64,000 bases of DNA from Toxorhynchites rutilus septentrionalis (GCF_029784135.1 NC_073746.1:254723994-254787993); one strand, 5' to 3'. Shown: positions 1-10,731, numbered from the stretch's first letter. Translations and numbers: made by a program. Notes: generated by a model not told the origin, from the letters alone.

Positions 1-349
1 AGGGTTAACAAATCGAGTCTGTTCATACGAAAAATGAATGCACCTAATAAAGTTTTACATTTGGGTGGCGCATAGACGTCGCTCCGCAATCTTTTTTAAT
101 CAGTTTATTGTGTAATATTGGGAAATATTGGGTTTTTATTTCTTTGTTGCTCGGTTAATCGCTCAGTTTAACTGAATAAAATAAGTTCGTAGTCCTTCGT
201 TAGCAACGTCATGTTCACGCTTTTTTAAAACTTGATTTTTTCTTTTTCCTTGATGACAGAAAAGTCAATAATAACTCATATGAAAGACTTGTGCACACAA
301 GTTATGCTGTCTTGGCGGAAGTGACATTTGGGAAGAACAATCTCACAGT
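1..349. other. No recognised feature
   Basis: AT-rich sequence without an open frame, repeat ends or RNA-like structure that I can support. Confidence 0.5.
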
Positions 350-659
350 TTAGGTGTTTAGAGTTGAAACATAGGTGTTAAAAACTTTATGCATAAACCA
401 CAAATTATCAGCATGGAAATTCAAACCTTCCGCCAGAAATATGCGTGTGAGCATATTTTGGAAGTAATAACGTCTCAATTCAAATGTTAATGTATCTCGC
501 TGAAATGTTTCATAATTACTTTCATGATTCAAAAGCCAAGTGATCATTTGCGGCACGCCTTCTTCCAGCAATAACTCATCTCCATTATAGTCGCTGGTTT
601 TACGAGTACAATGGGCATAAAAAGTGTCTGTGCAAGCATACAGCAGTTCCACGTAGTAG
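350..659 (-). CDS. Unidentified exon-like ORF, possible terminal exon
   Basis: A minus-strand frame of about 103 codons ends in a stop just left of position 353. Reading the minus strand, the frame is preceded by a pyrimidine-rich tract ending in TTTAACAG, a good 3' splice acceptor that would place the exon start at 659 (intron phase 2). The peptide looks like ordinary soluble protein (YYVELLYACTDTFYAHC near the start, DNLWFMHKVFNTY near the end), with no low complexity and no transposase or RT motif. I do not recognise the family. It could be a last exon of a minus-strand host gene, a captured gene fragment, or an old integrated sequence. No viral motif was recognised in it. Confidence 0.35.
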
Positions 660-2406
660 CTGTTAAACGACAACGTAACAAATTACAAGTGCGGAAATTT
701 CGCTTTCTGCTCCAGTGAGTGTGTATTGTGCTTGGATTCGCATTTGCCCGACTGCGCGCCCCATTCCGAGTCCGTTTGCGGGGTATCTCGCGATGTTGAT
801 GGGCTCGACGAGTTGTTCCTCCCGTTTCGCATTAATTTATGCATATGTTAACAGTACTCAAAAACAAACATTCCAGCATGCTTTTATATTTACTTCGAGG
901 GAATAAATAATGCAAGAAGATTGGTACACAGTGTAAGTATGCTGATCCAAATTCCGAGCAGCAGTACAAATTGAGTTTCATTGTTGTTCTTGAAATCATC
1001 ATTGCTTCCAAAGTGCTCAAAAGGCAGAAAAGTAAACACAACCTTCATCAAAATGAACAAGGACGAACAGCCTGTTGTCGCTCTGAACTCCGATCGAAAC
1101 ATATAAGCGTTTGCTATTCTTCTCCAACATGATAGCAATCCGGAGAATTCAACGAAATGTTTTAGCATCCTCTAGGGTGTTTGAGTTTTTTTCGGAATGT
1201 CACCTCAGCTTGGCGCACAGGTCGCGAAAAGAACGTTCTTCGTACTAATGAGAATAAGGTGAGAAAGACATCGGAATTCCGTAGAATGAAAACGTCGTCG
1301 AGATCATTTTACCGTTCACACAATACTTATTTTCAAGCAACTGTTTTCTTAGATTGAGTTACACATCATCTCAATATCCATTTGCAAATCCGTATTACAA
1401 ATTTCCATATCGTGGTTGATACCACCATCCCGAATTGTTTACGCTACGCGGGGAGGTGTTTTTCTTTCTCAATCGCAAAATTGAATCACAAGATTCAATT
1501 TGGCTCCGCGAAATAAAATATGTTATTTATTGTTACGTCACCCCGCTTAGTCCCATTTGGGGGCGTACATCCCAATTTTATTTGAACCATGCTCGCATAC
1601 ACTTCACTAGCTTCCGGCCAAAACCAGGAAGATCTCATTACGGAGGAGGATTTCTTTTTTCTTCGAATGGATATGAGCCTTCCTGAATTGCTTTCTCATT
1701 GGAGAGTATCTGTAGCGATGTAAATATAAGCTCTTGACTCTGTTCCATGCGATACATTATATTTTTGAGCATATACATATTATAAAGAGCCACTCTAGAC
1801 TAGCACAGATTACTTCAATCACGCTGTTATGATTACGTTCAGTGAGAGTCAATTTGATGCTTTGTTCTGCTAACAAATCGATTTGGAAAGGCGATTTTCC
1901 TGTTGAAGTATTTGTACTTGAATGGAATTATATCGATGTTTTTCGTTAAACATCTGCCGAGGTAGACAGGGTGGATGTAGCTTTTCATTGGCTTCAAAAG
2001 TCTTGTTATTATCGAACTTGTAATGATTCAAACTTCTATAATGGCCCTGATCCTTTGTCGGTTTGGGACATTCAGTGACACAAACTTAAATTCGTACGTC
2101 ACCATGCAGATCTCTTTTCACTTCACTTCAGAAAGATGATAACAAGCTTCCGAAACGTTCTATTTAGATAAAGTCATAACTATAACAATAACTTTTAACA
2201 CTAAACCTAACACTTTTAGTAAAAAATTTCATGCAAATTACATTGACACAACATCATTTGCCTACACTACTTTTCCTAAAACATACATCGAATGTATTTT
2301 CCAGTGTTTATTCCTCTCTTGTTATTTTTCTTACTGAGAAATATATGTAATCTACCCTAACTACCGCAACGGGACATTTGACCCTTGCAAACGTTTATAT
2401 GATACT
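660..2406. other. No recognised feature
   Basis: About 1.7 kb of AT-rich DNA. A slightly GC-richer patch around 730-830 gives only short frames. No repeat ends were seen. Confidence 0.4.
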
Positions 2407-2960
2407 AACTGACCCGGCAAACTTCGTCCCGCCCATAATTTGTGTTTTATTATCAATACCTTCAAACATCCACGTTTTCTTACTATGAGCAAGTTCATGG
2501 GTTCAATCGCAGAACTATTCATTGAGTGATCTTCTAATCGACCCCGTTGAATTTTACTTTTACTATCAAATTCCTAGTATTTCTAACAAAACTCATCGTT
2601 ATAATATCAGATTATTTTGAGACACAATTCCCGTTCGAGATTTTTCAACCACGCGCAAATAAAATCATGTTTCTCCGTTACATGGAATAAATGTTTTATA
2701 CAGAAAATATGATACAATAAAGACAGCCCTAAATGGTTAAATTCCTTCCTCGAGTTCCGCTCCTATCAACACATCCGGCGATCCATTTTTTGTATAGATA
2801 GAAGAAGATATAGGAGTGCGTTTCATCACATTAAAATCCATTTCCAGTTTCGAACAAAGATCAATTTAGCTAGCTCGAGTAGTGCAGAAATTTGTGTTTC
2901 ATTTGTATGGTAGCCCCCCTAAAAGGGGGGAGAGCAGTATCTAACCACCGTAAAAACATT
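2407..2960 (+). repeat. CTAGCTGACCCGG-type modular repeat, truncated copy
   Basis: Starts with the family head (AACTGACCCGGCAAACTTCG) and continues with sequence shared with 37383-38715 and 36140-36560. It reaches only the first C-run/G-run module (CCCCCCTAAAAGGGGGG near 2916) and lacks the (CAGA)n end. It is a 3'-truncated copy of the family described at 37383. Confidence 0.75.
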
Positions 2961-3917
2961 TTTTGCACCCTAAAACTTAATCAATTTAAAGATTCAATCA
3001 CGGCAGTGGAATCCCATACAAGTCACTCGTCGAAAAGTGTCTTCTTTTTCACCGCTTGATTACATCGACGAATAGGGTAGGGCGGGGCTAGTTGGTCATA
3101 AGGGTAAGCTGGTTAGTGACGATATCTTGAAATCTGAGCGCCCAAAAATTAGCGATCTATGGATGAAAAAATGCGAATTGCTGATGCAATTAAATAAGCA
3201 AATTGGAAAAACTTTTTATTGAGTAGGTTAAAAAATCCAAACATGGTGCCGATTTTTTCAAAAATCATTCACTGTTTGCGCATTATAGAATTTGTTAATA
3301 ACCATGAAAATAATCAGTTCTAACGTAGAACAAAAGTTTATTGTATGTGTTAGTTTTAAATGTTAATGGAAAGTCCAGTGTATAGGAAACGAGACAACCT
3401 GATACCAATCACCGCACAAACCACTTGCAACACAACTGTTAACTGTTTTTGTTTTGATCTTATTAAAAAATTAATTAATAATGTAGGAAACCTCCAATGG
3501 AAAAAACGCTTATTATTTGATCAAAAAGAACATACCCTATATATTGACAAACTTACACTGTGTGTGGGGTTTGTTGGTCAATTTATTCTTAAATATAAAG
3601 ACGTGAATTAAAAGAAAAATGTCAAATAAATGATTCTCTGGTTATTTTTCATTGAAGGGTAAAAGGTAAGCTTTATTGTGGTACATAATGTTCTAAAGCA
3701 AAACTTCGTACAACACAGTTATAACCAAGATGGTGGAGTTAACAGGTGGCTCGTAATTTACACTATTTAGAAAAGACGTTTGAGGAATGGCAAGACGAAA
3801 AGATTGGATTTGTTTATGTTATTACTTACGTTGGTATGGTTACATTTGATTTCGTCGAAGGTATTTGAAGCATTATAATAAATAAACAGTTGTCGTTGAA
3901 AATAGTAACCTACTAAC

Positions 3918-4090
3918 CTTTATGCATATGCTTCCGCCAGCTGGCTCGGCTAATGTGATTCAGGGAGTGCTTTGATCGTGGTACTGCCACTGGCGCATAA
4001 TTTGCAGCTTTGTTTTTTGTGCTGGTTCATAACGACAATCAACCGTGCCGGCGAAACTGTAGTCAATGTTTAGTGTTGTTTGGATACCAT
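3918..4090 (-). CDS. Candidate internal exon of the minus-strand secreted-protein gene
   Basis: On the minus strand an acceptor (TTATTTACATAG) precedes base 4090 and a donor (AAG then GTTAGT) follows base 3918. The 173 bp carry two bases plus 57 codons, so the upstream intron would be phase 1. That is the phase left by the signal-peptide exon at 42315-42375. The frame reads like protein (FAGTVDCRYEPAQKTKLQIM), but has an in-frame TGA after 42 codons. Joined to the first exon it would end a 63-residue preprotein, or the TGA marks decay. The family is not recognised. The segment also lies inside inverted repeats at 3075-4517. Confidence 0.3.
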
Positions 4091-4159
4091 CTATGTAAAT
4101 AAGTTCAAACTTACGGGATACGTCCGAACGGCAATTCTGACATTACGTTTTACCTTCCA

Positions 4160-4457
4160 CTCTTCTCTTCTTCTTCTTCTTCTTCTTCTTCTTCTTCAAT
4201 GGCACTAACGTTCCTAGAGGAACTTCGCCGTCTCAACGTAGTATTACTTGCGTCATTTTTTATTAGTACTTAGTTGAGATTTCTATGCCAAATAACACGC
4301 CTTGAATGCATTCTGAGTGGCAACCTCTAGAATACGCGTGATCACAGTGCAAGTCGGAGGAAATTTCTGTGACGAAAAATTCCCCCGACCAGAACGGGAA
4401 TCGAACCCGAACACCCGGCATGTTAGTTATGACGCTAACCGCTCGGCCACGGGAGCA
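4160..4457 (-). mobile_element. tRNA-derived SINE with (GAA)n tail, copy 1
   Basis: Reading the minus strand, a tRNA-like head comes first: GTGGCCGAGCGGTTAGCG as box A region and GGGTTCGATTCCCG as box B. A body of about 200 bp follows, shared with 18003-18279, and then a (GAA)n tail, seen on the plus strand as (TTC)n at 4161-4198. No clear TSD was found. The boxes are those of an RNA polymerase III promoter; this is a SINE, not a tRNA gene. Confidence 0.85.
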
Positions 4458-4713
4458 CAACTTTCCTTGGTTATAACCAATTTTTTTCAAAAATGGCCAA
4501 CTAGCCCTACCCTACCCTATGTTTTTTTTCGATAATTATTCGTCTGACAGTGTATGCATAACCGTGCTGCTTTGGCAGCTTTTGACCTTGATGGAAAGCA
4601 AAGAAGATTATTTTCTGTATTTATTCTTCAAAATAGTTTCCTTCGAGGGTAATACAGTTAGTATAGCGAATTTTCAACATTTCAATTCCCTTTCTGTAGT
4701 ACGCAACGTCTAA

Positions 4714-4902
4714 AGTGCGCTACACATACAGCGTCACCGTCACCGTCCCGTCAACTATTCTCTTGGACTTATTTTGCCGACGTCATAGTTGCCGGTGATT
4801 GTGTATGTGAATGCTACCATATGATTCCCATGGGAGAATATTTGACATTTCATTCCTTCACGTTGACTTCACGGTGAGGGGACGGTGTATGTGTAGCGCA
4901 CT
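4714..4902. mobile_element. Harbinger-type MITE, 189 bp, copy 1
   Basis: Ends are inverted repeats starting AGTGCGCTACACATAC and closing GTATGTGTAGCGCACT. A 3-bp TSD TAA flanks it (4711-4713 and 4903-4905). The copy at 30092-30280 has the same length, with TSD TTA. A 3-bp TWA target duplication is the hallmark of the PIF/Harbinger superfamily. No coding capacity. Confidence 0.88.
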
Positions 4903-4977
4903 TAAGTCTTCGAAACTGCCTATTGGACTCAGGAGTGTGGTAATGGATCCACGATTCGCCCATTATAACAAGACGTC

Positions 4978-7900
4978 GACGTGGTTGGTAAATGACTGGA
5001 CTAAGCGTACCATCGGTACTTCGCGTACCTGCAGGCATAAAATAGACCCCATTCGTGGTCCTTAGCTTCCTGTCCAGTAACTCCTATCCCTACCTCCCCG
5101 TGGTACCGGCTGGGGTACGAGTAACCATAGTGAAGATCGGGTAACCTACCCCGGTGGGATCTTGGTCGTATGCTGACAGGGAAGGGGGCCTATCCGAGCG
5201 TCTGTTCACCATGGAGGTGCGGCTCAAAACAGCGTCTGATCCCCATGTTAGGGGCGACTGATCACTGTCTTCGTGCCAGCGGGGACTCTAAAAAGAGCTG
5301 TGCACGACGGTCCTCCAGCGAGGCAAGGGGTTGGTGCAGGCCCTGCAAGCCATCCGTAAAAATAAAACGCACAGGAAAATTCACAAAGAAATTCGAGACA
5401 GGACAATCGGACTAGACCTACGCAAAGAACACGGACTAGAGATTGGAAACTCGGAACATGGAACTGCAAGTCTCTCAATTTTCTTGCGAGTACCCGAATT
5501 CTTTCGGAAATATTGAGAGCCCGCAATTTCAACATCGTAGCGCTGCAGGAGGTGTGCTGGAAAGGTTCGATGGTGCGATCGTTCCATGGTGGATATACCA
5601 TCTATCAGAGCTGCGGCAACACACACGAGCTGGGTACAGCTTTCATCGTGATGGGGGAGATGCAAAAACGGGTGATTGGTTGGTGGCCGATCAATGAAAG
5701 AATGTGCAGATTGAGGATGAGAGGCCACTTCTTCAATATTAGCATTATCAACGTCCACAGCCCCCATCTAGCTAGCACCGATGACGATAAAGAAGAATTC
5801 TACGCGCAGCTAGAGCGTGAATACGATCGCTGCCCAAAACACGACATCAAAATCGTCATCGGTGATTTGAACGCTCAGGTCGGCCAGGAGGAGGAATTCA
5901 GACCGGTAATTGGTAGGTTCAGCGCCCATCAGCGAACCAACGAAAACGGCCTAAGACTTATCGACTTCGTTGCCTCCAAGAACATGGCCATACGTAGCAC
6001 CTTCTTCCAGCACAGCCTCCAATACCGTTACACCTGGAGATCACCACAGCAAACAGAAACACAAATTGACCACGTTTTGATCGACGGTCGGCACTTCTCG
6101 GATATCATCGACGTCAGAACCTATCGGGGCGCTAACATCGATTCAGACCACTACCTGGTGATGGTCAAACTGCGTTCTAAACTGTCAGTCGTCAATAACA
6201 TAAGACACCAGCGCCACCTACGACGACTACAGGAGCCGAACGTTGCTGCAACATATTCGCAGCGTCTTGAAGCTGCGTTACCGGGGGTAGACGAACTGGA
6301 TGCTGTTCCCCTCGATGAATGCTGGAACTCCTTAAAATCAGCAATTAGCAGCACAGCAGAGACCGTCATCGGGTATGAACAACGAGGACAACGGAACGAA
6401 TGGTTTGACGACGAGTGCCGAGCGCTCCTGAACGAGAAGGATGCAGCACGCGCAGCCATGCTGCAACGAGCGACTCGACAAAACGTGGAACGATACAGAC
6501 TGAAACGAAGGCAGCAAACACATCTCTTTCGGGAAAAAAAGCGCCGCCTGGAAGAGAAAGAGTGTGAGGAGATGGAGCTGCTTTATCGTTCTCGAGAATC
6601 GCGGAAGTTCTTCAAGAAACTAAACGCCTCGCACAAAGGCTTTGTGCCGCGGGCCGAAATGTGCAGAAACAAGGAAGGAGGCATCTTGACGAACGAACGC
6701 GAGGTGATCGAAAGGTGGAGGCAGCACTACGATGAACACCTGAACAGCGCGCAGACAGGAGACCTAGACGGCGTTGAGGAGGACTACACCGGTGCAATGA
6801 ACAACGACGACGTACCACCCCCGACGATGGGTGAAGTTAAGGAGGCCATTAATCAGCTCAAGAACCACAAAGCAGCTGGTAAGGATGGCCTCGTAGCGGA
6901 CCTCTTCAAGGGAGGTCCGAGAAAACTTGTAGAGTGTATGCACCGGTTGATAGTCAGGATCTGGGACACAGAACAGCTACCGGAGGAGTGGAAGGATGGG
7001 ATAATCTGCCCCATCTATAAAAAAGGCGACAAGTTGGATTGTGGGAACTATCGTGCCATCACAATCCTGAATGGTGCCTACAAAATTTTGTCTCAGATCC
7101 TCTTCCGCCGCCTATCGCCAATAGTAAGTAGATTTGTGGGAAGTTATCAGGCCGGATTCATGCCCGGTTGCTCGACGACGGACCAGATTTTTACACTGCG
7201 GCAGATCCTCCAAAAGTGCCGCGAGTATCAGGTCCCTACACACCACATCTTCGTCGACTTCAAGGCCGCATATGATACAATCGACCGACGACAGCTATGG
7301 AGGATCATGGACGAACACGGCTTTCCCCGAAAGCTGACAAGACTGATTCAGGCAACGATGAACGGTGTGCGATGCAGTGTGCGGATCTCAGGTGAGCTGT
7401 CGGAATCATTTGAGACTCACAGGGGACTTCGACAAGGCGATGGAATCTCCTGTCTGATCTTCAACGTGGCGCTGGAAGGTGTTATGCGGAGAGCGGGCTT
7501 CAACATGCGGGGCACGATTTTCAACAAGTCTAGTCAGTTTATCTGCTTCGCCGACGACGTGGACATAATCGGAAGAACACATGCGACGGTAGCCGACTTG
7601 TATACCCGACTGAAACACGAAGCAGGGCTGATTGGGCTTGGGATCAATGCGTCTAAGTCTAAATACATGCTAGCTGGAGGGACTGATCGCAACAGAGTTC
7701 TTCTTGGTAGTAGTGTTGTGATCGACGGCGACGAGCTCGAGGTGGTAGAGGAATTTGTCTACCTTGGCTCGTTGATAACAACTGACAACAACAACAGCCG
7801 TGAAATTCGAAGACGCATTGTCAATGGAAGTCGTGCCTACTATGGGCTCCGCAAATCCTTGAGGTCCAACAAACTCCGACCCCGTACGAAGTGTACCATG

Positions 7901-8380
7901 TACAAATCCCTAATTCGACCGGTTGTTCTCTATGGGCACGAAGCATGGACGATGCTTGAAGAGGACTCACAAGCGCTTGGAGTTTTCGAACGCCGAGTGC
8001 TCAGAACAATATACGGTGGTGTACAGGAAAGCGGAGTATGGAGAAGGAGAATGAACCACGAACTGGCGCAACTCTACGGCGAACCCAGCATTCAGAAAGT
8101 CGCCAAGGCTGGACGAGTGCGATGGGCAAGGCATGTTGCAAGATTGCCGGACAGCAGCCCTGCAAAGATGGTGTTCGCATCGAATCCGGTAGGAACAAGA
8201 AGGAGAGGAGCCCAGCGAGCGAGGTGGTTGGACCAGGTGGAGCAGGACTTGGCAAGAATCGGTGCAGCCGGGAGTTGGAGAACTGCAGCCATGGATCGGG
8301 ACTATTGGCGAAAAATTGTGAAGAAGATCTAATATCTCAATGGGATGTAGTATCATTATAAATAAATAAATAAATAAAAA
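4978..8380 (+). mobile_element. Complete RTE-clade non-LTR retrotransposon
   Basis: The element is bounded by an 11-bp TSD AACAAGACGTC (4967-4977 and 8381-8391). It contains a roughly 390-bp 5' region, one long endonuclease-RT frame, a very short 3' UTR and a terminal (AAAT)n-like repeat (8358-8380), which is the usual 3' end of RTE elements. A 5' frame at 5170-5415 could be a vestige of a short ORF1. The Aedes JAM1 element is the closest type I can name. Intact TSDs and an unbroken frame indicate a fairly recent insertion into an old mariner copy. Confidence 0.9.
5366..8332 (+). CDS. RTE-clade LINE protein: AP endonuclease plus reverse transcriptase
   Basis: This frame of 988 codons encodes the enzyme that nicks target DNA and reverse-transcribes element RNA at the nick. 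The AP-type endonuclease comes first: GTWNCKS with Asn33, the Gln-Glu of VALQEVCW, GDLNAQVG and SDHYLVMV. The RT has motif A FVDFKAAYD (about residues 629-637), motif B GLRQGDGIS and motif C FADD (728-731). FADD is typical of RTE. A C-terminal region follows (RRVLRTIYGG). The last upstream stops are at 5357-5365. No ATG lies between them and the endonuclease start, so the true start is unclear; a 5513 TTG start would cut off the first endonuclease motif. No internal stop or frameshift was seen. Confidence 0.9.
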   Translation, partial: NAQENSQRNSRQDNRTRPTQRTRTRDWKLGTWNCKSLNFLASTRILSEILRARNFNIVALQEVCWKGSMVRSFHGGYTIYQSCGNTHELGTAFIVMGEMQKRVIGWWPINERMCRLRMRGHFFNISIINVHSPHLASTDDDKEEFYAQLEREYDRCPKHDIKIVIGDLNAQVGQEEEFRPVIGRFSAHQRTNENGLRLIDFVASKNMAIRSTFFQHSLQYRYTWRSPQQTETQIDHVLIDGRHFSDIIDVRTYRGANIDSDHYLVMVKLRSKLSVVNNIRHQRHLRRLQEPNVAATYSQRLEAALPGVDELDAVPLDECWNSLKSAISSTAETVIGYEQRGQRNEWFDDECRALLNEKDAARAAMLQRATRQNVERYRLKRRQQTHLFREKKRRLEEKECEEMELLYRSRESRKFFKKLNASHKGFVPRAEMCRNKEGGILTNEREVIERWRQHYDEHLNSAQTGDLDGVEEDYTGAMNNDDVPPPTMGEVKEAINQLKNHKAAGKDGLVADLFKGGPRKLVECMHRLIVRIWDTEQLPEEWKDGIICPIYKKGDKLDCGNYRAITILNGAYKILSQILFRRLSPIVSRFVGSYQAGFMPGCSTTDQIFTLRQILQKCREYQVPTHHIFVDFKAAYDTIDRRQLWRIMDEHGFPRKLTRLIQATMNGVRCSVRISGELSESFETHRGLRQGDGISCLIFNVALEGVMRRAGFNMRGTIFNKSSQFICFADDVDIIGRTHATVADLYTRLKHEAGLIGLGINASKSKYMLAGGTDRNRVLLGSSVVIDGDELEVVEEFVYLGSLITTDNNNSREIRRRIVNGSRAYYGLRKSLRSNKLRPRTKCTMYKSLIRPVVLYGHEAWTMLEEDSQALGVFERRVLRTIYGGVQESGVWRRRMNHELAQLYGEPSIQKVAKAGRVRWARHVARLPDSSPAKMVFASNPVGTRRRGAQRARWLDQVEQDLARIGAAGSWRTAAMDRDYWRKIVKKI

Positions 8381-8506
8381 AACAAGACGTCAAAAGAAGT
8401 CCACTCGATTCCGCTTCAACAACGCCAAACCGGATACGGAATATTAATGCGCCGCTGTTTTCGGTCAACGGTCGGCAAACGCGGCACCCATCGCGCGGAT
8501 AGAACT

Positions 8507-8960
8507 GACGTAGAACTACGTCTTTCAGGAAGGGTGCCAAATCAGAAAACAGGTCACGTTTTTCTATTTTCACTGTGAATGAATTCTCATAATTGCATAC
8601 CAATCAAATCAGAAATTCTCTAATATTTGTTTGATATGCTATACATTAAAATTCGCTAATCTCTAAACGGTATAAATACATGAAAATTGGAAGAACATTC
8701 TTTTTCCCACACATTTGTTCTGCCGATTTGTGTACTAACCCTACCCGTATTTCGAATGCTTATAACTCGAACATTTTTTAACAGATTGGAAAGATGTTTG
8801 CATCAATTGATAGGAAATATTCCTGCGTGTCTATCACAATTAATAAATAATTATTTTTCGTGAGATGAACAATTGAATAACAGTGAAATGTCAAGCGTTT
8901 TTTAAACGCCCCAACCAAGTTTTCATTGGCCTGATTTACGGTTTCCCCAACACAGACTTC
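8507..8960 (-). repeat. Palindrome-family repeat, end segment
   Basis: Begins with GACGTAGAACTACGTC (8507-8522) followed by AAGGGTGCCAAATCAGAAAACAG, which also precedes the palindrome at 56961 in the opposite orientation. It runs on through sequence resembling 14380-14560. Around 8930-8960 it has TTCCCCAACACAGACTTC, a piece of the family's minisatellite. The far end is not defined. It abuts the mariner piece at 8505. Confidence 0.7.
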
Positions 8961-9337
8961 AAAATCGATGTACCTGTACACTCTACGAAAAATGTAACGA
9001 TTCATTAAGAGTTTTCAAACGCATATCACTCAAAATAGTTATTGCGACATATGTTGTGTTATATACCATTAGATAGTAAATTTATCCAGCTTTTTTTTAT
9101 TTAATTATGATTAGTGAATATTGTAAATAAAGTTAACAATTTGACGATTAAAATGGGTATGTTTTCTTTCGAGTGCACTAACCACTCGCTTTCCTCTCCG
9201 ACGCAATGAGCAATATTTTTGTCTAAATTCGGGCGTTAGCTCATAATGTGAGTTGATGCGTATAATGAATTATTCTCCATTTACCGATAACAGGCATTTA
9301 TCAGTTATTGTATTATATGTTGCCCAATCAATTCGTG

Positions 9338-9556
9338 CTCAATTCACGTTTTTATCGTGGAGGTCTTGCTACTAACAATTTATTTAATTGTGTTCCAGGA
9401 TGTCATAATATCGAGTATGTTGTTTGGTTATGTAAAAATGCAATTAATGAATTTAACTGGCTGTTATTTAGAAGATCGAAAGAATATACTCACGCATAAC
9501 AGATTTTGCTAGCTTAAGTAGTCGCGATCTTAATATTATGCTTCCCATATATGTCT
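9338..9556 (+). pseudogene. I-clade LINE C-terminal fragment, decayed
   Basis: Two frames carry RFYRGGLATNNLF...CHNIEYVVWLC and then LSSRDLNIMLPIYVFLR. These match in order the C-terminal zinc-knuckle region and final residues of the I-clade element at 46357-48646 (GLAANNLCDC...HDIEHIVWSC and RDPDLLLHLYLFLR). Stops and a frame change separate the two parts. Confidence 0.65.
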
Positions 9557-10240
9557 TCCTAAGATACCCACTTCACTTCCTCGAATGCACAGGCCCATTC
9601 TACTTTCCCTTTACTATACATAAGCAGAACTTAGCACCCAATAAGATCAATTCACTACTGCAGCTAAACGAACTTCCCAAGAAGGCATTAATGGCCATAG
9701 GATACTTAATATACATCACCTGGCTATAAAGTTATTACAACCCCCTACTTACAATGTTTGGGACAACGTGGCAACGAAAATCAGTGACCTGCTTTCGATT
9801 ACTCTCTCGAATCGCAACAACAGTCCTATGTCAAAATCCCGTTCGTGCCCCTAGGCTCAGACCCATAAATTTTTTTGTTGTTGAGTACTTTTGTACTCGC
9901 TTGTCGTTGTGTAGACCGGAATATGTTTCCCCAAAACGTACATTTAAACTGAGAAACCTGAAAAAATCGTCATTTCAGATACTAGAGATGAACGAACTTT
10001 CGCGGTTTGAGAACTACGTAAAATGAAATGTGCAATATTTTCAGAGGGAAATGTGAAATACAATGATCGTTTGACAATTCTTCCGTTCACATATTTTGGT
10101 AGTCCTAGGCATCACATCAAACGTAAAAGGACGTTCATCCAATTTAATTGTAACGAAGAACATAATCTATTACAAAAATTTCGATACAATCTAAAATAAT
10201 TTTCGAAGTGGTGAACAAGTGGATTGCATTATATAATTGC
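9557..10240. other. No recognised feature
   Basis: Only short frames. The first part may be the 3' UTR of the I-clade fragment just upstream. Confidence 0.4.
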
Positions 10241-10731
10241 TTTTTTTTATCCCATTTATTTATTTCTTAGGCTCATTAGCATTTTATCTGTAACAGAGTC
10301 GGGTTTTTATCGTGTACATGTAGATATGTTTTTTTTCTATAAATTATAAATTACACAGTTGTAGTAGTAGCCATTTAGGCGTTAGGTTTTTCTGTTCCAT
10401 TACATTATGGTAAATTACACTGTAGTAGCCATTTAGGCGTAAAGGTATTCTATCTGTTCTTCCATTGTTCAGCAGACCGGACAGCGGAGACAGTTGATAT
10501 TGATCGTTGTTGGGTTATTTATAGAACAGCAGCCCGATGTTTCTTGCAGAGCAGTTGTATGAATGAATCGATCTTATTTCGATCGTGGATCGTTCTCCAT
10601 CGCGGATGATGGTTGCGTGGACGTAGTTATTCTATAACAACACAAAGATGGTCAATTGAGGGCCCTGAGTTTGAACTCACGATCGATCGCTTAGTAAGCG
10701 AACGTGTAACCAAGTTGCTACAAAAACCCCC
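10241..10731 (-). mobile_element. tRNA-derived SINE, 491 bp, copy 1
   Basis: Exact 10-bp TSD ATATAATTGC (10231-10240 and 10732-10741). On the minus strand a tRNA-like head with the box-B-like GTGAGTTCAAACTC leads into a long body and an A-rich end (plus-strand TTTTTTTTATCCC at 10241). Sister copies: 57689-58164 (full length), 32040-32290 and 28968-29110 (fragments). It inserted next to a palindrome-family end. Confidence 0.88.

Larger units (their letters stand above)
3075..4517. mobile_element. Candidate TA-flanked DNA element with 21-bp inverted ends
   Basis: Left end GGGTAGGGCGGGGCTAGTTGG (3075-3095) matches the reverse complement of the right end 4497-4517 at 19 of 21 bases, and each is flanked by TA. 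This fits a Tc1/mariner/pogo-type insertion. The interior holds a (TTC)n-tailed SINE (4160-4457) and an exon-like minus-strand segment (3918-4090). No transposase domain was recognised. It may be one non-autonomous element that captured sequence, or two separate MITE ends lying in opposite orientation. Confidence 0.5.
4621..8505 (-). pseudogene. mariner transposase remnant, split by two insertions
   Basis: Three minus-strand pieces line up as one decayed mariner transposase. Piece 1 (8505-8392) carries a VPRLPTVDRKQ-like stretch with frameshifts. Piece 2 (about 4977-4905) has GESWIHYHTPESNRQ, the first catalytic-aspartate region with D changed to G. Piece 3 (about 4713-4621) is the C-terminal end (RKGIEML...EGNYFEE then stop). 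The third catalytic motif HPPYSPD is missing, so there was an internal deletion. The RTE element (4978-8380) and the 189-bp MITE (4714-4902) sit inside it, each with a TSD, and a palindrome-family repeat abuts it at 8506. Confidence 0.8.

Noticed and set aside
4380..4457. A genuine tRNA gene on the minus strand
   Set aside because: Box A and box B are present, but the same head with a shared non-tRNA body and GAA tail recurs at 18003-18279. It is a SINE head without a full acceptor stem pairing that I can support.
5513..5515. TTG at 5513 as the start of the RTE protein
   Set aside because: The same frame is open back to 5366 and encodes the first endonuclease motif GTWNCKS upstream of this codon, so a start at 5513 would remove a catalytic residue.
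6151..6459. Overlapping frames of 60-130 codons on both strands inside the RTE element
   Set aside because: They are shadows of the 988-codon RTE frame in GC-richer coding DNA.
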